DNA of 64,000 nucleotides from Rugamonas violacea. Its GTDB lineage: Bacteria > Pseudomonadota > Gammaproteobacteria > Burkholderiales > Burkholderiaceae_D. The DNA lies in contig NZ_JAEMNU010000118.1 of the NCBI RefSeq assembly GCF_016461825.1, forward strand, positions 1 to 64,000, in the 5' to 3' direction. Shown here in pieces: positions 7,994 to 15,441 of this stretch. The position numbers and the translations under genes are program-made. The notes below the pieces were generated by a model. That model searched no databases, had not been told where the DNA came from, and saw only the letters and a list, made by a program, of their open reading frames with translations. The stretch's first letter is position 1. Every line of letters begins with the position of its first letter.

Positions 7994-8200
7994 GATATCC
8001 ACAATGGCTGTGGATATCTTTGTGGACAACCCCCTATTGACAGGCCGGAGACCCTGTAACGGTGCGGCTTACAACAAACTGCCTATCCAAAAGGCAAAAA
8101 CATAATCCTTATAAATCAATGACTTACAAACATCATGTTTCGTGCATGAAAAAACATCACGAAATTTCTTATCCATATTATTTGTGCATAACTTAAGCCG
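7994..8200 (+). repeat. Diverged intergenic repeat, copy 2 (DnaA-box-like head)
   Basis: Same order of elements as 6658-6870: ATATCCACA (7995), TGTGGATAT (8010), TGTGGACAA (8021), TTGACA (8038), TTACAACAAACTGCC and a TGCC...GGCA hairpin (near 8080-8096), ATCAATGACTTACAAAC (8116-8132) and TTTGTGCATAAC (8181-8192). Each DnaA-like box here has one mismatch to the 9-mer consensus. Confidence 0.65.
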
Positions 8201-8238
8201 CCGGACGACTAAGCAGGGGAATAGCACGGACACACCAA

Positions 8239-8269
8239 TTTCCTGCCGGAAAAGAAATCCGACAGGAAA
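8239..8269. terminator. Strong hairpin downstream of the small minus-strand gene
   Basis: TTTCCTGCCGGA (8239-8250) pairs with TCCGACAGGAAA (8258-8269), 12 bp with one G-U pair and a 7-nt loop. It lies 23 bp past the stop of the minus-strand gene at 8292. Only a short T/A-rich tail follows, so termination is plausible but not certain. Confidence 0.4.
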
Positions 8270-8291
8270 GTTGGCGGCAAGGGAATCGCCG

Positions 8292-8519
8292 TCAATGGCG
8301 TCCCTTTCGCCGCAGTTCGGGATGTAATAGCACCCGTTTGATGACTTCCGGATCGATATTGTGGGATTTCAAGTATTCGATCGCGCAAATCGAGCTGAAA
8401 CTGGCCTGCACCGCGATGCCCCGGTCGACCACCTCGCTACTCTGCATATTGCTGCGGAGTTGATAGATTGAGGGCGGCGCGCTGGCCTGCGGGGCGTCCA
8501 GGATGGGAGCGTTGATCAT
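8292..8519 (-). CDS. Small hypothetical protein (75 aa)
   Basis: 75 residues from the ATG at 8519 (MINAPILDAPQ), with an AAAGAGA ribosome binding site upstream; longer in-frame starts extend into unlikely sequence. The N-terminal third is Pro/Ala/Ser-rich. The C-terminal part (SICAIEYLKSHNIDPEVIKRVLLHPELRRK) looks like a small helical domain. No family is recognised. It is a monocistronic gene convergent with the REC-PAS gene and divergent from the chromate transporter pair. Confidence 0.5.
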   Translation of the reverse strand: MINAPILDAPQASAPPSIYQLRSNMQSSEVVDRGIAVQASFSSICAIEYLKSHNIDPEVIKRVLLHPELRRKGRH

Positions 8520-8710
8520 GATCGGTCTCTTTTCAGTTGAGGAAATCGGTCCAGGCCAATGCCAAAGCGGGGTGGCAGAAGGAGTATCGAACAATGGTGA
8601 GCAAAGTCAATGGCAGCTTCGTATCGACTCCGATTTTTTCTGCCGGGCGGCCGTGACTGCATGTGGAAACCCGCATGGACAGCGGCGCCGGCGACGGCGA
8701 TAATTGCGCC

Positions 8711-9286
8711 ATGACACCTGTGACAGCCCCCGATCGGCCCCGGCCCGCCTCCCTCAGCGACCTGTTCCTCTCCTTCACCGTGCTGGCCCTGCAGGGCTTT
8801 GGCGGCGTGCTGGCCGTGGTGCAGCGCGAACTGGTCGAGCGCAAGCGCTGGCTGACCCAGGAAGAATTCATCGAGGAATGGGCGGTCGCCCAGATCATGC
8901 CCGGCCCCAACGTGGCCAACCTGGCGCTGATGATAGGCGGCCGCTATTTCGGCCTGCCCGGCGCGATGGCGGCGCTGAGCGGCATGCTGGCCGTGCCGCT
9001 GGTCATCGTGGTGTTGCTGGCTGTGCTGTACGGACACTATTCCGACAACCCCGCCGTGGCCGGCGCGTTGCGCGGCATGGCGGCCGTCTCGGCCGGCCTG
9101 ATCGTCGCCACCGGCGTGAAGCTGGCCTCGGCGCTGAAAAAACATCCGCTGCCGCTGGCCTTGAGCTTGCCGCTGGCCCTGCTGGCGGTGCTGTTCATGG
9201 TGGTGTTGCACTGGCCCCTGCCCTACACGCTGGCCAGCCTGGGCGGCCTGGGCTGCGCGCTGACCTGGCGCAGGCTCAAGCCATGA
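8711..9286 (+). CDS. Chromate transporter, N-terminal-type CHR half
   Basis: 191 residues from the ATG at 8711; the upstream in-frame ATG at 8663 adds an unconserved tail. A single CHR domain: FLSFTVLALQGFGGVLAVVQRELVE, then the signature QIMPGPNVANLALMIGGRYFG, followed by four to five hydrophobic segments. It is a short-chain ChrA half; such proteins work in pairs in the inner membrane to export chromate in exchange for other ions. Its stop overlaps the start of the second half by ATGA (9283-9286), implying translational coupling and equal dosage. Confidence 0.85.
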   Translation: MTPVTAPDRPRPASLSDLFLSFTVLALQGFGGVLAVVQRELVERKRWLTQEEFIEEWAVAQIMPGPNVANLALMIGGRYFGLPGAMAALSGMLAVPLVIVVLLAVLYGHYSDNPAVAGALRGMAAVSAGLIVATGVKLASALKKHPLPLALSLPLALLAVLFMVVLHWPLPYTLASLGGLGCALTWRRLKP

Positions 9287-9879
9287 GCGCGCCGCCACTG
9301 CCGCCTTTGCAATTGGCGCTGGACTGGGCCGACTGGCTCAATCTGTTCGGCCACTATTTGATGCTGTCGCTGATGTCGGTCGGCGGCGCCATCTCCACCA
9401 CGGCGGAGATGCACCGCTTCCTCGTCGTCGAGCAGCACTGGCTGACCCAGGCGCAGTTCAACGACTCGATCGCCATCGCCCAGGCGGCGCCGGGACCGAA
9501 CGTGCTGTTCGTCGCCCTGATGGGCTGGAATGTGGGCTTGAACGCCGGCAGCACGGCGGCGGCCCTGCTCGGCGTGTTGACGACGATGCTGGGCATCATG
9601 TTGCCGAGCACCACGCTGACCTATCTGGCGGCGCGCTGGGGCCACCGCAACCGCGAGCTGCGCGCCGTACGCGCCTTCAAGCAGGGCATGGCGCCGGTGG
9701 TGGTCGGCCTGCTGGTGTCGGCCGGCATCATCCTCGGCAGCGCCCACCGCGTCGCGGCCACCGACTGGCCGCTGTGGTTGCTGTCGAGCGTCGCCGGCCT
9801 GCTGATCTGGCGCAGCAAGATTCATCTGCTGTGGCTGATGGCGGCCGGCGCCCTCGTTGGCGCGCTGCAACTGGTCTGA
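9283..9879 (+). CDS. Chromate transporter, C-terminal-type CHR half
   Basis: 198 residues. A second CHR domain with LMSVGGAISTTAEMHRFLVVEQHW and AIAQAAPGPNVLFVALMGW, plus about six hydrophobic segments. It starts inside the stop codon of the first half and should form a heterodimeric membrane exporter with it. Long-chain ChrA proteins carry both halves in one chain; here they are separate genes. Substrate is inferred from family only. Downstream is a family A palindromic element. Confidence 0.85.
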   Translation: MSAPPLPPLQLALDWADWLNLFGHYLMLSLMSVGGAISTTAEMHRFLVVEQHWLTQAQFNDSIAIAQAAPGPNVLFVALMGWNVGLNAGSTAAALLGVLTTMLGIMLPSTTLTYLAARWGHRNRELRAVRAFKQGMAPVVVGLLVSAGIILGSAHRVAATDWPLWLLSSVAGLLIWRSKIHLLWLMAAGALVGALQLV

Positions 9880-9900
9880 ATTATGATTGGAACCGGGCAT

Positions 9901-9981
9901 GCCGGCGAACCCCGGCGGCGCGACGCCAGGGTCGGACCCGACGGGTCCGACCCTAGATTGCGCCCCGGGGTTTTGCCGGCG
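9901..9981 (+). repeat. Family A palindromic intergenic element, copy A1
   Basis: The core is a perfect inverted repeat, AGGGTCGGACCC (9928-9939) and GGGTCCGACCCT (9943-9954), with a 3-nt loop. Outer arms GCCGGCGAACCCCGG (from 9901) and CCGGGGTTTTGCCGGC (to 9980) pair imperfectly, so nearly 80 bp could form a cruciform or RNA hairpin. It begins 22 bp after the chromate transporter stop codon. Confidence 0.75.
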
Positions 9982-10002
9982 CAGCGGTGACGCGCACAGA
10001 TA

Positions 10003-10038
10003 AAAAAAGGGCCGCCCCCGCAGGCTCGACCCTTTTTT
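10003..10038. terminator. Intrinsic terminator of periplasmic yceI
   Basis: AAAAAAGGG (10003-10011) and CCCTTTTTT (10030-10038) flank a GC-rich loop. It lies 46 bp past the stop of the minus-strand YceI gene, and the A/T symmetry makes it potentially bidirectional. Confidence 0.7.
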
Positions 10039-10083
10039 CGTGTTCTTACCGGCCCGGACGGCGTGCCGTCCAGCCGGAGCGGC

Positions 10084-10650
10084 TTACTCCTTGACCGACT
10101 CGATGGCGAAGCTCAGGCTGACGTCGTCGCCGACGTAGGGAGCGTATTTGCCGGCGTTAAACTCGGTGCGCTTGATCTTGGCCACCGCGTTGGCGCCGCA
10201 GGCATCCTTCTTGAGCATCGGATGCGGCATGCACTGGAACGAGGTCACGGTCAGGGTCACCGGCTTGGTGACGCCCTTGATGGTCAGGTTGCCGTCAACC
10301 GAGGCCAGCTTGTCGCCGTCGAAGTTGAACTTGGTCGACTTGTAGCTGATCGTCGGGAACTTGGTGGTGTCGAAGAAGTCCTCGGCCTGGATGTGGTTGT
10401 TGAACACGCTGTTGCCGGTGTCGACCGACTTGGTGTCGATCACCACATCGACCGAACCGGTCTTGGCGGCGCGGTCCAGCGTGATCTTGCCGGTGGTGTT
10501 GTTGAAGCGGCTCTGTTGGGTCGAGTAGCCGAAGTGGCTGTACTCGAAACGCGAGAAGGTGTGGCTAGGGTCGATATTGTAGGTATCGGCGGCGGCGAAG
10601 GCGGACATCGAGAAACCAGCGGCGATCAACAGGGCAACAATTTTTTTCAT
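10084..10650 (-). CDS. YceI-family periplasmic protein
   Basis: 188 residues from MKKIVALLIAAG, the start with a GGAG ribosome binding site; an in-frame ATG four codons earlier is less likely. A Sec signal peptide ends ...SAFAA before ADTYNIDPSHT. The mature protein is a single YceI lipocalin-like barrel (FSRFEYSHFGY, IDTKSVDTGN, FPTISYKST, GNLTIKGVTKPVTL). Members bind polyprenoid-type ligands and are often base- or stress-induced. Two Cys (FQCMPHP, KDACGAN) may form a disulfide. Monocistronic; an AT-rich region and presumed promoter lie upstream, and an intrinsic terminator follows. Confidence 0.9.
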   Translation of the reverse strand: MKKIVALLIAAGFSMSAFAAADTYNIDPSHTFSRFEYSHFGYSTQQSRFNNTTGKITLDRAAKTGSVDVVIDTKSVDTGNSVFNNHIQAEDFFDTTKFPTISYKSTKFNFDGDKLASVDGNLTIKGVTKPVTLTVTSFQCMPHPMLKKDACGANAVAKIKRTEFNAGKYAPYVGDDVSLSFAIESVKE

Positions 10651-11075
10651 GTGGGACTCCAAGAGTGGACGGGGGATTCAAGATTCGACCAGGCTGCGCA
10701 CCTTTTTGCACGCAACACACATTGCCTAGTTGTTATCATATCGAATGCAGCAAATTATGCTCGCGCACCATTGAGAAGTAAAACGAAATATTTCCCGCTT
10801 TATGATCGAAAAAATCGATAATAGCGTCACGCAAGTATCAGAAAATTCGCAACATCGCATTTCTTAATACTTTTTAAGCATATAGAAAGCTTTATATCTT
10901 CGTTTACCTGAACATAGGGTCGATGCCATACTCCACGGCATCGAAGTATCCGGCCAGACTCACCAAGTCGCCCAGACCGCCCTACAGCCCTCGTGCGATC
11001 CGCGAGCCAGGTACACGCAACAACCCGCCGCCGCGCGCCTAGACGCCCGCCGGCCATTACCCCTACTCCAGATTT
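10651..11075. other. AT-rich divergent intergenic region between yceI and metN
   Basis: About 425 bp with no supported gene. 10735-10915 is notably AT-rich for this genome and probably holds the divergent promoters. A CGATGCC/GGCATCG hairpin (about 10920-10943) lies in the metN leader side. I searched by eye for a SAM-type riboswitch core and saw none. Confidence 0.45.
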
Positions 11076-11915
11076 ATGCGCAATTTGACCAGTTTCTCCG
11101 CACCACCACCCGCTACCCAACGTCCCACGCTGATCCGCATCGCCGGCGCCAACAAGACCTTCGCCCTGCCCAAGGGCGGCCAGTTCCACGCCGTGCGCGA
11201 CGTCACGCTGGAGGTGCGCGAAGGCGACATCTTCGGCCTGATCGGCAAGAGCGGCGCCGGCAAGTCCACCCTGCTGCGCCTGATCAACCTGCTCGAACGC
11301 CCCGACAGCGGCAGCATCACCGTCGACGGCCGCGAACTGACGGCGCTGCCCAAGAACGAACTGCGCGACGCCCGCCGCAACATCGGCATGATCTTCCAGC
11401 AGTTCAACCTGCTGCAAAACGCCAGCGTGTTCGACAACGTCGCCTTCCCGCTGCGCATCCACGGCGGCATGAACACCGAACAGATCGCCAGCCGCGTCAC
11501 CGACTGCCTGGCCCTGGTCGAACTCAGCGACAAGACCGACAGCTATCCGGCGCAACTGTCCGGCGGCCAGAAGCAGCGCGTCGCCATCGCCCGCGCCCTG
11601 GCCAGCGGCCCGGCCGTGCTGCTGTGCGACGAGCCGACCTCGGCGCTCGACGCCGAAACCACCCGCGCCCTGCTCGGCACGCTGCGCGACATCAACCAGC
11701 GCCTCGACGTCACCATCGTCATCGTCAGCCACGAACTCGACGTGCTCGGCGAAATCTGCAACCGCGTCGCCGTCATCGAACACGGCGCCATCGCCGAACA
11801 GTTCGACCTCGACGACGACACCACCGCGCGCCAGACCGTGCTGGGCCGCGAACTGGCCGTCCTGCGCGCCGACATCGTCGCCGCCCGCGCCCGCAAGGAG
11901 CACCAACATGCTTGA
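11076..11915 (+). CDS. metN: Methionine-type ABC importer ATPase lacking the NIL domain
   Basis: 279 residues. ABC ATPase of the MetN type: Walker A GKSGAGKST (57-65), Q-loop IFQQFNLL, signature LSGGQKQRVAIARAL, Walker B LLCDEP, and switch His in IVSHELD. Typical MetN proteins are about 340 residues with a C-terminal NIL (ACT-like) domain that binds methionine and causes trans-inhibition. Here the chain stops shortly after the ATPase core, so that feedback domain is absent. No clear ribosome binding site precedes the ATG, so the exact start is uncertain. It overlaps metI by 8 bp and forms an operon with metI and metQ. Confidence 0.8.
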   Translation: MRNLTSFSAPPPATQRPTLIRIAGANKTFALPKGGQFHAVRDVTLEVREGDIFGLIGKSGAGKSTLLRLINLLERPDSGSITVDGRELTALPKNELRDARRNIGMIFQQFNLLQNASVFDNVAFPLRIHGGMNTEQIASRVTDCLALVELSDKTDSYPAQLSGGQKQRVAIARALASGPAVLLCDEPTSALDAETTRALLGTLRDINQRLDVTIVIVSHELDVLGEICNRVAVIEHGAIAEQFDLDDDTTARQTVLGRELAVLRADIVAARARKEHQHA

Positions 11916-12603
11916 ATTTTTCACCACCGAACTGCCGGCCCGCCTGGCCCCCGTCGTCGAGATGCTGCCCGAAATGTGGCTGGCGCTGGGCCAGACCCTG
12001 ACCATGCTCGGCATCGGCCTGACTGCCGCCGTGCTGCTCGGCGGCCCGCTCGGCATCCTGCTGTTCCTGGTCGCCGACGGCCAATCGCTGCACAACCGCC
12101 CCGCCGCGCTGATCCTCGGCTGGCTGGTCAACACGGTGCGCTCCTTCCCCTTCATCATCTTGCTGGTGGCGCTGGTGCCGTTCACCCGGATCATCGCCGG
12201 CACCTCGATCGGCCCGCTGGCCGCCGCCGTGCCGCTGTCCTTCGCCGCCATCCCCTACTTCGCCCGCATGGTCGAACAGAGCCTGCGCGAAGTGCCGCGC
12301 GGCGTCATCGAGGCGGCCCACGCCATGGGCGCCACCGAGTTGCAGATCGTCACCCGCGTCCTGCTGGTCGAAGCCCGCGCCGGCCTGGTGACGGCGCTCA
12401 CCGTGCTGTCGATCAGCTTCCTCTCCTACTCGGCCGTGGCCGGCGTGGTCGGCGGCGGCGGCATCGGCGACCTGGCCATCCGCTACGGCTACTACCGCTT
12501 CGAGACCGACATCATGATCGCCACCGTGGCCATGCTGATCCTCATCGTCCAGGTGATCCAATTCACCGGCAACCGCATTGCCAAACGCATCGACAAACGT
12601 TAA
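11908..12603 (+). CDS. metI: Methionine-type ABC importer permease
   Basis: 231 residues, inner-membrane protein with five or six hydrophobic segments and the MetI-specific features NTVRSFPFIILL and the cytoplasmic coupling (EAA) loop EVPRGVIEAAHAMGATELQIV. A glycine-rich AGVVGGGGIGDLAIRYGY segment is also characteristic. It partners with the ATPase upstream and the binding protein downstream for D/L-methionine uptake. Confidence 0.88.
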   Translation: MLEFFTTELPARLAPVVEMLPEMWLALGQTLTMLGIGLTAAVLLGGPLGILLFLVADGQSLHNRPAALILGWLVNTVRSFPFIILLVALVPFTRIIAGTSIGPLAAAVPLSFAAIPYFARMVEQSLREVPRGVIEAAHAMGATELQIVTRVLLVEARAGLVTALTVLSISFLSYSAVAGVVGGGGIGDLAIRYGYYRFETDIMIATVAMLILIVQVIQFTGNRIAKRIDKR

Positions 12604-12622
12604 TCGACAAAGGAAGAAACAG

Positions 12623-13462
12623 ATGACCATCACCCGCCGCGCCCTGCTGCTCTCGTCCCTGACCCTGGCCCTGGCGGCCGGTTCCGCCGCCGCCAAAGAC
12701 CCGAAAGAACTGGTCATCGGCACCAGCTCCGGCCCCTACGCCGACCAGATCAAGCTGGGCATCAAGCCCATCCTGGAAAAGCAGGGCTACAAGATCAAAC
12801 TGGTCGAGTTCAACGACTACGTGCAGCCCAACTTCGCGCTGGCCGAGGGCTCGCTCGACGCCAACGTCTTCCAGCACGCCGTCTACCTGAACAAATTCGC
12901 CGCCGAGCACAAGCTGGCGCTGACCGCCCTGGTGCAGATTCCGACCGCGCCGATCGCCATCTACAGCCGCAAGCACAAGGCGCTGGCCGAGGTGCGCGAA
13001 GGCCAGACCGTGGCCATGCCGAACGACCCGACCAACCAGGCGCGCGCGCTGGTCATCCTCGACCAGCTGGGCTGGGTCAAGCTGCGTGACAAGTTCGATC
13101 CGATCCGCGTGTCGGAGAAGGACATCGTCGCCAATGTGAAGAAAGTCAAACTGGTGGCGCTGGAGGCGGCCCAGCTGCCCCGTTCGCTGCAGGACACCGA
13201 CTACTCCTTCATCAACGGCAACTACGCGCTGGCCTCGGGCATCCGCTTGAAGGAAGCGCTGCTGACCGAGAAGATCTCGGCCAACTACGTCAACCTGGTG
13301 GCGATCCGCACCGCCGACAAGGACAAGCAATTCGCCAAGGACCTCGCGGCGGCCTACCGCTCGCAAGCCTTCCTCGACGTGACCAACAAGCACTTCGCCG
13401 ACTACGCCAAGACCGACGACCAGTTGGCCCTGGAAGCGGCCGCCAAACCGGCGAAGAAGTAA
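12623..13462 (+). CDS. metQ: NlpA/MetQ-family substrate-binding protein
   Basis: 279 residues from the ATG at 12623, which has an AGGAAG ribosome binding site. NlpA-family binding protein (KELVIGTSSGPYADQI, NDYVQPNFALAEGSLDANVFQH, NGNYALASG). The signal peptide ends LAAGSAAA before KDPKELV and has no lipobox Cys. Unlike most MetQ proteins it should therefore be a soluble periplasmic protein cleaved by signal peptidase I. Third gene of the metNIQ operon. Methionine is the family substrate; related binding proteins take other ligands. Confidence 0.85.
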   Translation: MTITRRALLLSSLTLALAAGSAAAKDPKELVIGTSSGPYADQIKLGIKPILEKQGYKIKLVEFNDYVQPNFALAEGSLDANVFQHAVYLNKFAAEHKLALTALVQIPTAPIAIYSRKHKALAEVREGQTVAMPNDPTNQARALVILDQLGWVKLRDKFDPIRVSEKDIVANVKKVKLVALEAAQLPRSLQDTDYSFINGNYALASGIRLKEALLTEKISANYVNLVAIRTADKDKQFAKDLAAAYRSQAFLDVTNKHFADYAKTDDQLALEAAAKPAKK

Positions 13463-13465
13463 GCC

Positions 13466-13541
13466 CCTCCCCCCGAGGCAAAATCCGGGGTCGAACCCGC
13501 CGGGTCCGACCCCGGCTCTCCGCCTTTGGGTGGTTTTCAAG
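13466..13541 (-). repeat. Family A palindromic intergenic element, copy A2 (reverse orientation)
   Basis: Core CCGGGGTCGAACCC (13485-13498) and GGGTCCGACCCCGG (13502-13515), with one mismatch. Read on the minus strand, its left flank (GAAAACCACCCAAAGGCGG) matches the left flanks of copies A3 and A4, which fixes its orientation. It starts within a few bases of the metQ stop codon. Confidence 0.72.
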
Positions 13542-13575
13542 CGCCGGCACCTCAAGCGCGTGCTAACATGCGCCC

Positions 13576-14277
13576 ATGAAATATAGACTGTTCCTGTTTG
13601 ATTTGGACGATACGCTGCTCGACTTCAAGGCGTCCGAAAAACTCTCTTTCGTGCGCACCATGTGGGAACTGGGCCTTCGCGACGGCATCGATGGGCTGTT
13701 CCACCAGTACCAGGCGATCAACCTGGAACTGTGGAAAAAGTTCGAGGAAGGCAGCGTTTCCAAGGATTTCCTCAAGGTCGAACGCTTCCGCAACACCTTC
13801 CTGGCCAAGGGCCTCGAACTGGACCCCGAGGCGGCCAGTCGCATCTATCTGGAGTCGCTGTCGGATACGGTGGTCCTGATCGACGGCGCCACGACGCTCT
13901 GCGCGACGCTGGCCGCGATCGCTAAAGTGGGTATCATCACCAATGGCGTCGACGCCATCCAGAACCGCCGCATCGCCAGTTCCGGGCTGTTTGAGCACAT
14001 TTCCTTCGTCGCGACTTCCGAGGCTTGCGGCTATGCCAAGCCGGACAGTCGATTTTTCGACTATGCCGCCAACCTGGCCGGCACTTTCGCCAAGGACGAA
14101 ACGATCATCGTCGGCGACCGCTTGGACGCCGACATTCTCGGCGCCAACCGATACGGCATCGACAGTTGCTGGTTCAACCCCGACCGCGCGGCCAACGAAT
14201 CGACGGCGCTTCCCACCTACGAGGTCGCCAGCCTGCGCGACATCGTTCCGTCCTTGCAGGGGCTGGCGGTCTGTTGA
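13576..14277 (+). CDS. HAD-superfamily phosphatase, YjjG-like
   Basis: 233 residues. HAD signature: motif I FLFDLDDTLLDF with nucleophile Asp near residue 9, motif II VGIITNGVD, motif III Lys in GYAKPDSRFF, and motif IV IIVGDRLDADILGA. The helical cap between motifs I and II and the ITNGV sequence match the YjjG/YfnB type, which dephosphorylates pyrimidine 5'-nucleotides including non-canonical ones. Cytoplasmic. Monocistronic, after repeat A2. Confidence 0.82.
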   Translation: MKYRLFLFDLDDTLLDFKASEKLSFVRTMWELGLRDGIDGLFHQYQAINLELWKKFEEGSVSKDFLKVERFRNTFLAKGLELDPEAASRIYLESLSDTVVLIDGATTLCATLAAIAKVGIITNGVDAIQNRRIASSGLFEHISFVATSEACGYAKPDSRFFDYAANLAGTFAKDETIIVGDRLDADILGANRYGIDSCWFNPDRAANESTALPTYEVASLRDIVPSLQGLAVC

Positions 14278-14302
14278 GCGATGCCTGGCGGCCGCAGCGC
14301 CG

Positions 14303-15226
14303 TCAGTCGTTGCGCATCTGCGCCTGCGACACGTTGCTGCCGGCCGGCACGCTCTGCGTCAGCCACACATTGCCGCCGATGGTGGAGCCGGCGCCGATGG
14401 TGATGCGCCCCAAAATCGTCGCGCCGGCGTAGATCACCACGTCGTCCTCGACGATGGGGTGGCGCGGCACGCCCTTGATCAACGTGCCCTGCTCGTCGGC
14501 CGGGAAGCGCTTGGCGCCCAGCGTGACGTGCTGATACAGCCGCACGCGCTGGCCGATGATGGCGGTCTCGCCGATCACCACGCCGGTGCCGTGGTCGATG
14601 AAGAAGCTGGCGCCGATGCGCGCGCCGGGATGGATGTCGATGCCGGTCAGCGAGTGGCTGATGTCGCAGATCAGGCGCGCCAAAAACGGCGAACCGAGTT
14701 GCTGCAGCCGGTGCGCCAGGCGGTAGTACAGGATGGCGATGGTGCCCGGATAGCACAGCATGATCTCGGCCATCGAGGTCGCCGCCGGGTCGCCCGAAAA
14801 GGCCGCCTGCACGTCCGACACCAGCAGCGCGCGGATCTCCGGCAGGCCGGCGGCGAACTCGCGGGTGATGCAGTTGGCCTGCTCGCTTAGCGCCTCCTCG
14901 TCGCAGACGCCGCCGCCGGCGGAGAACTGCAGGCCGCGCCGGACCTGCTCGGTGAGCCGGTTCAAGGTGGTGTTGAGGGTGTCGCCGACGAAGTAATCGA
15001 TGCTCTCGTCGGTCAAATTGGGCCGCCCGTAGTGGGTCGGGAACAGCACCGCCGACAGGCCGTTGACGATGGTGGTCAAGGCCTCGCGCGAGGGCAGCTC
15101 GCGCACCCGGCCGTGGTGGCGGATGTTGTGGGTGGCCTCGCGCGACACGCGCAGCTGCGCGATCACCGGCGCCAGGTTCCAGTGCGTCGGCTTGACGGCG
15201 TGGTTGTCAAAGGTATCGATAGTCAT
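14303..15226 (-). CDS. cysE: Serine O-acetyltransferase
   Basis: 307 residues from MTIDTFDNHAVKP; longer in-frame starts exist, but the conserved body begins after this. An N-terminal helical region is followed by a left-handed beta-helix (hexapeptide repeats) with catalytic motifs DIHPGARIG, FFIDHGTGVVIGE and TLGAKRFP, ending in NVWLTQSVPAG. It converts L-serine and acetyl-CoA to O-acetylserine, the first step of cysteine synthesis. It is the longer EpsC/SrpH-like form rather than the E. coli-length protein. Divergent from the Bcr/CflA transporter, with a shared 215-bp control region. Confidence 0.9.
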   Translation of the reverse strand: MTIDTFDNHAVKPTHWNLAPVIAQLRVSREATHNIRHHGRVRELPSREALTTIVNGLSAVLFPTHYGRPNLTDESIDYFVGDTLNTTLNRLTEQVRRGLQFSAGGGVCDEEALSEQANCITREFAAGLPEIRALLVSDVQAAFSGDPAATSMAEIMLCYPGTIAILYYRLAHRLQQLGSPFLARLICDISHSLTGIDIHPGARIGASFFIDHGTGVVIGETAIIGQRVRLYQHVTLGAKRFPADEQGTLIKGVPRHPIVEDDVVIYAGATILGRITIGAGSTIGGNVWLTQSVPAGSNVSQAQMRND

Positions 15227-15338
15227 CGTGGTTCCGCTTCGCTTGGGGTCACGGCGCGCCGGCCGGGTAAAAAAACGCATGATGCGCAGGCGGACGACAA
15301 AAGGGAAGGCATCATTTTGTCGTTCGATATGCGGCATC

Positions 15339-15354
15339 GACATATGATTATGTC
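15339..15354. promoter_or_regulatory. Inverted repeat in the cysE / efflux-pump divergent region
   Basis: GACATA-TGAT-TATGTC lies between the two divergent start codons in the AT-rich part of the intergenic region. It is a plausible operator half-site pair; the binding protein is unknown. Confidence 0.3.
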
Positions 15355-15441
15355 ATCCTTGGCGAAAGCGCGCTGGCGCCGGCGCCGACGCCGTGGCGCC
15401 AGCTGGCGTAAAATACCGTTCTAACGAACAATAAGTCTTTC

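Larger units (their letters stand above)
7840..8291. other. Intergenic region between REC-PAS gene and a small minus-strand gene
   Basis: About 450 bp without a supported coding sequence. It holds the LexA-type box (7871-7886), copy 2 of the DnaA-box repeat (7994-8200) and a strong hairpin (8239-8269). A 61-codon plus-strand frame from 8142 lacks a ribosome binding site and recognisable sequence. Confidence 0.55.

Noticed and set aside
6658..8200. DnaA-box cluster as the chromosomal origin
   Set aside because: Neighbouring genes are not the dnaA/dnaN/gyrB/rpmH set, boxes are few and mostly mismatched, and the element is duplicated.
8142..8327. 61-codon frame downstream of the LexA-type box
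   Set aside because: No ribosome binding site; it overlaps the DnaA-box repeat, the 8239 hairpin and the small minus-strand gene, with no recognisable protein.
9901..10040. Palindromic elements read as ordinary intrinsic terminators
   Set aside because: Family A and B stems are not followed by T-runs; a proper terminator (10003-10038) sits separately next to copy A1.
10920..11075. SAM riboswitch ahead of metNIQ
   Set aside because: Only a single 7-bp hairpin could be seen; the conserved core and pseudoknot of known SAM classes were not identified.
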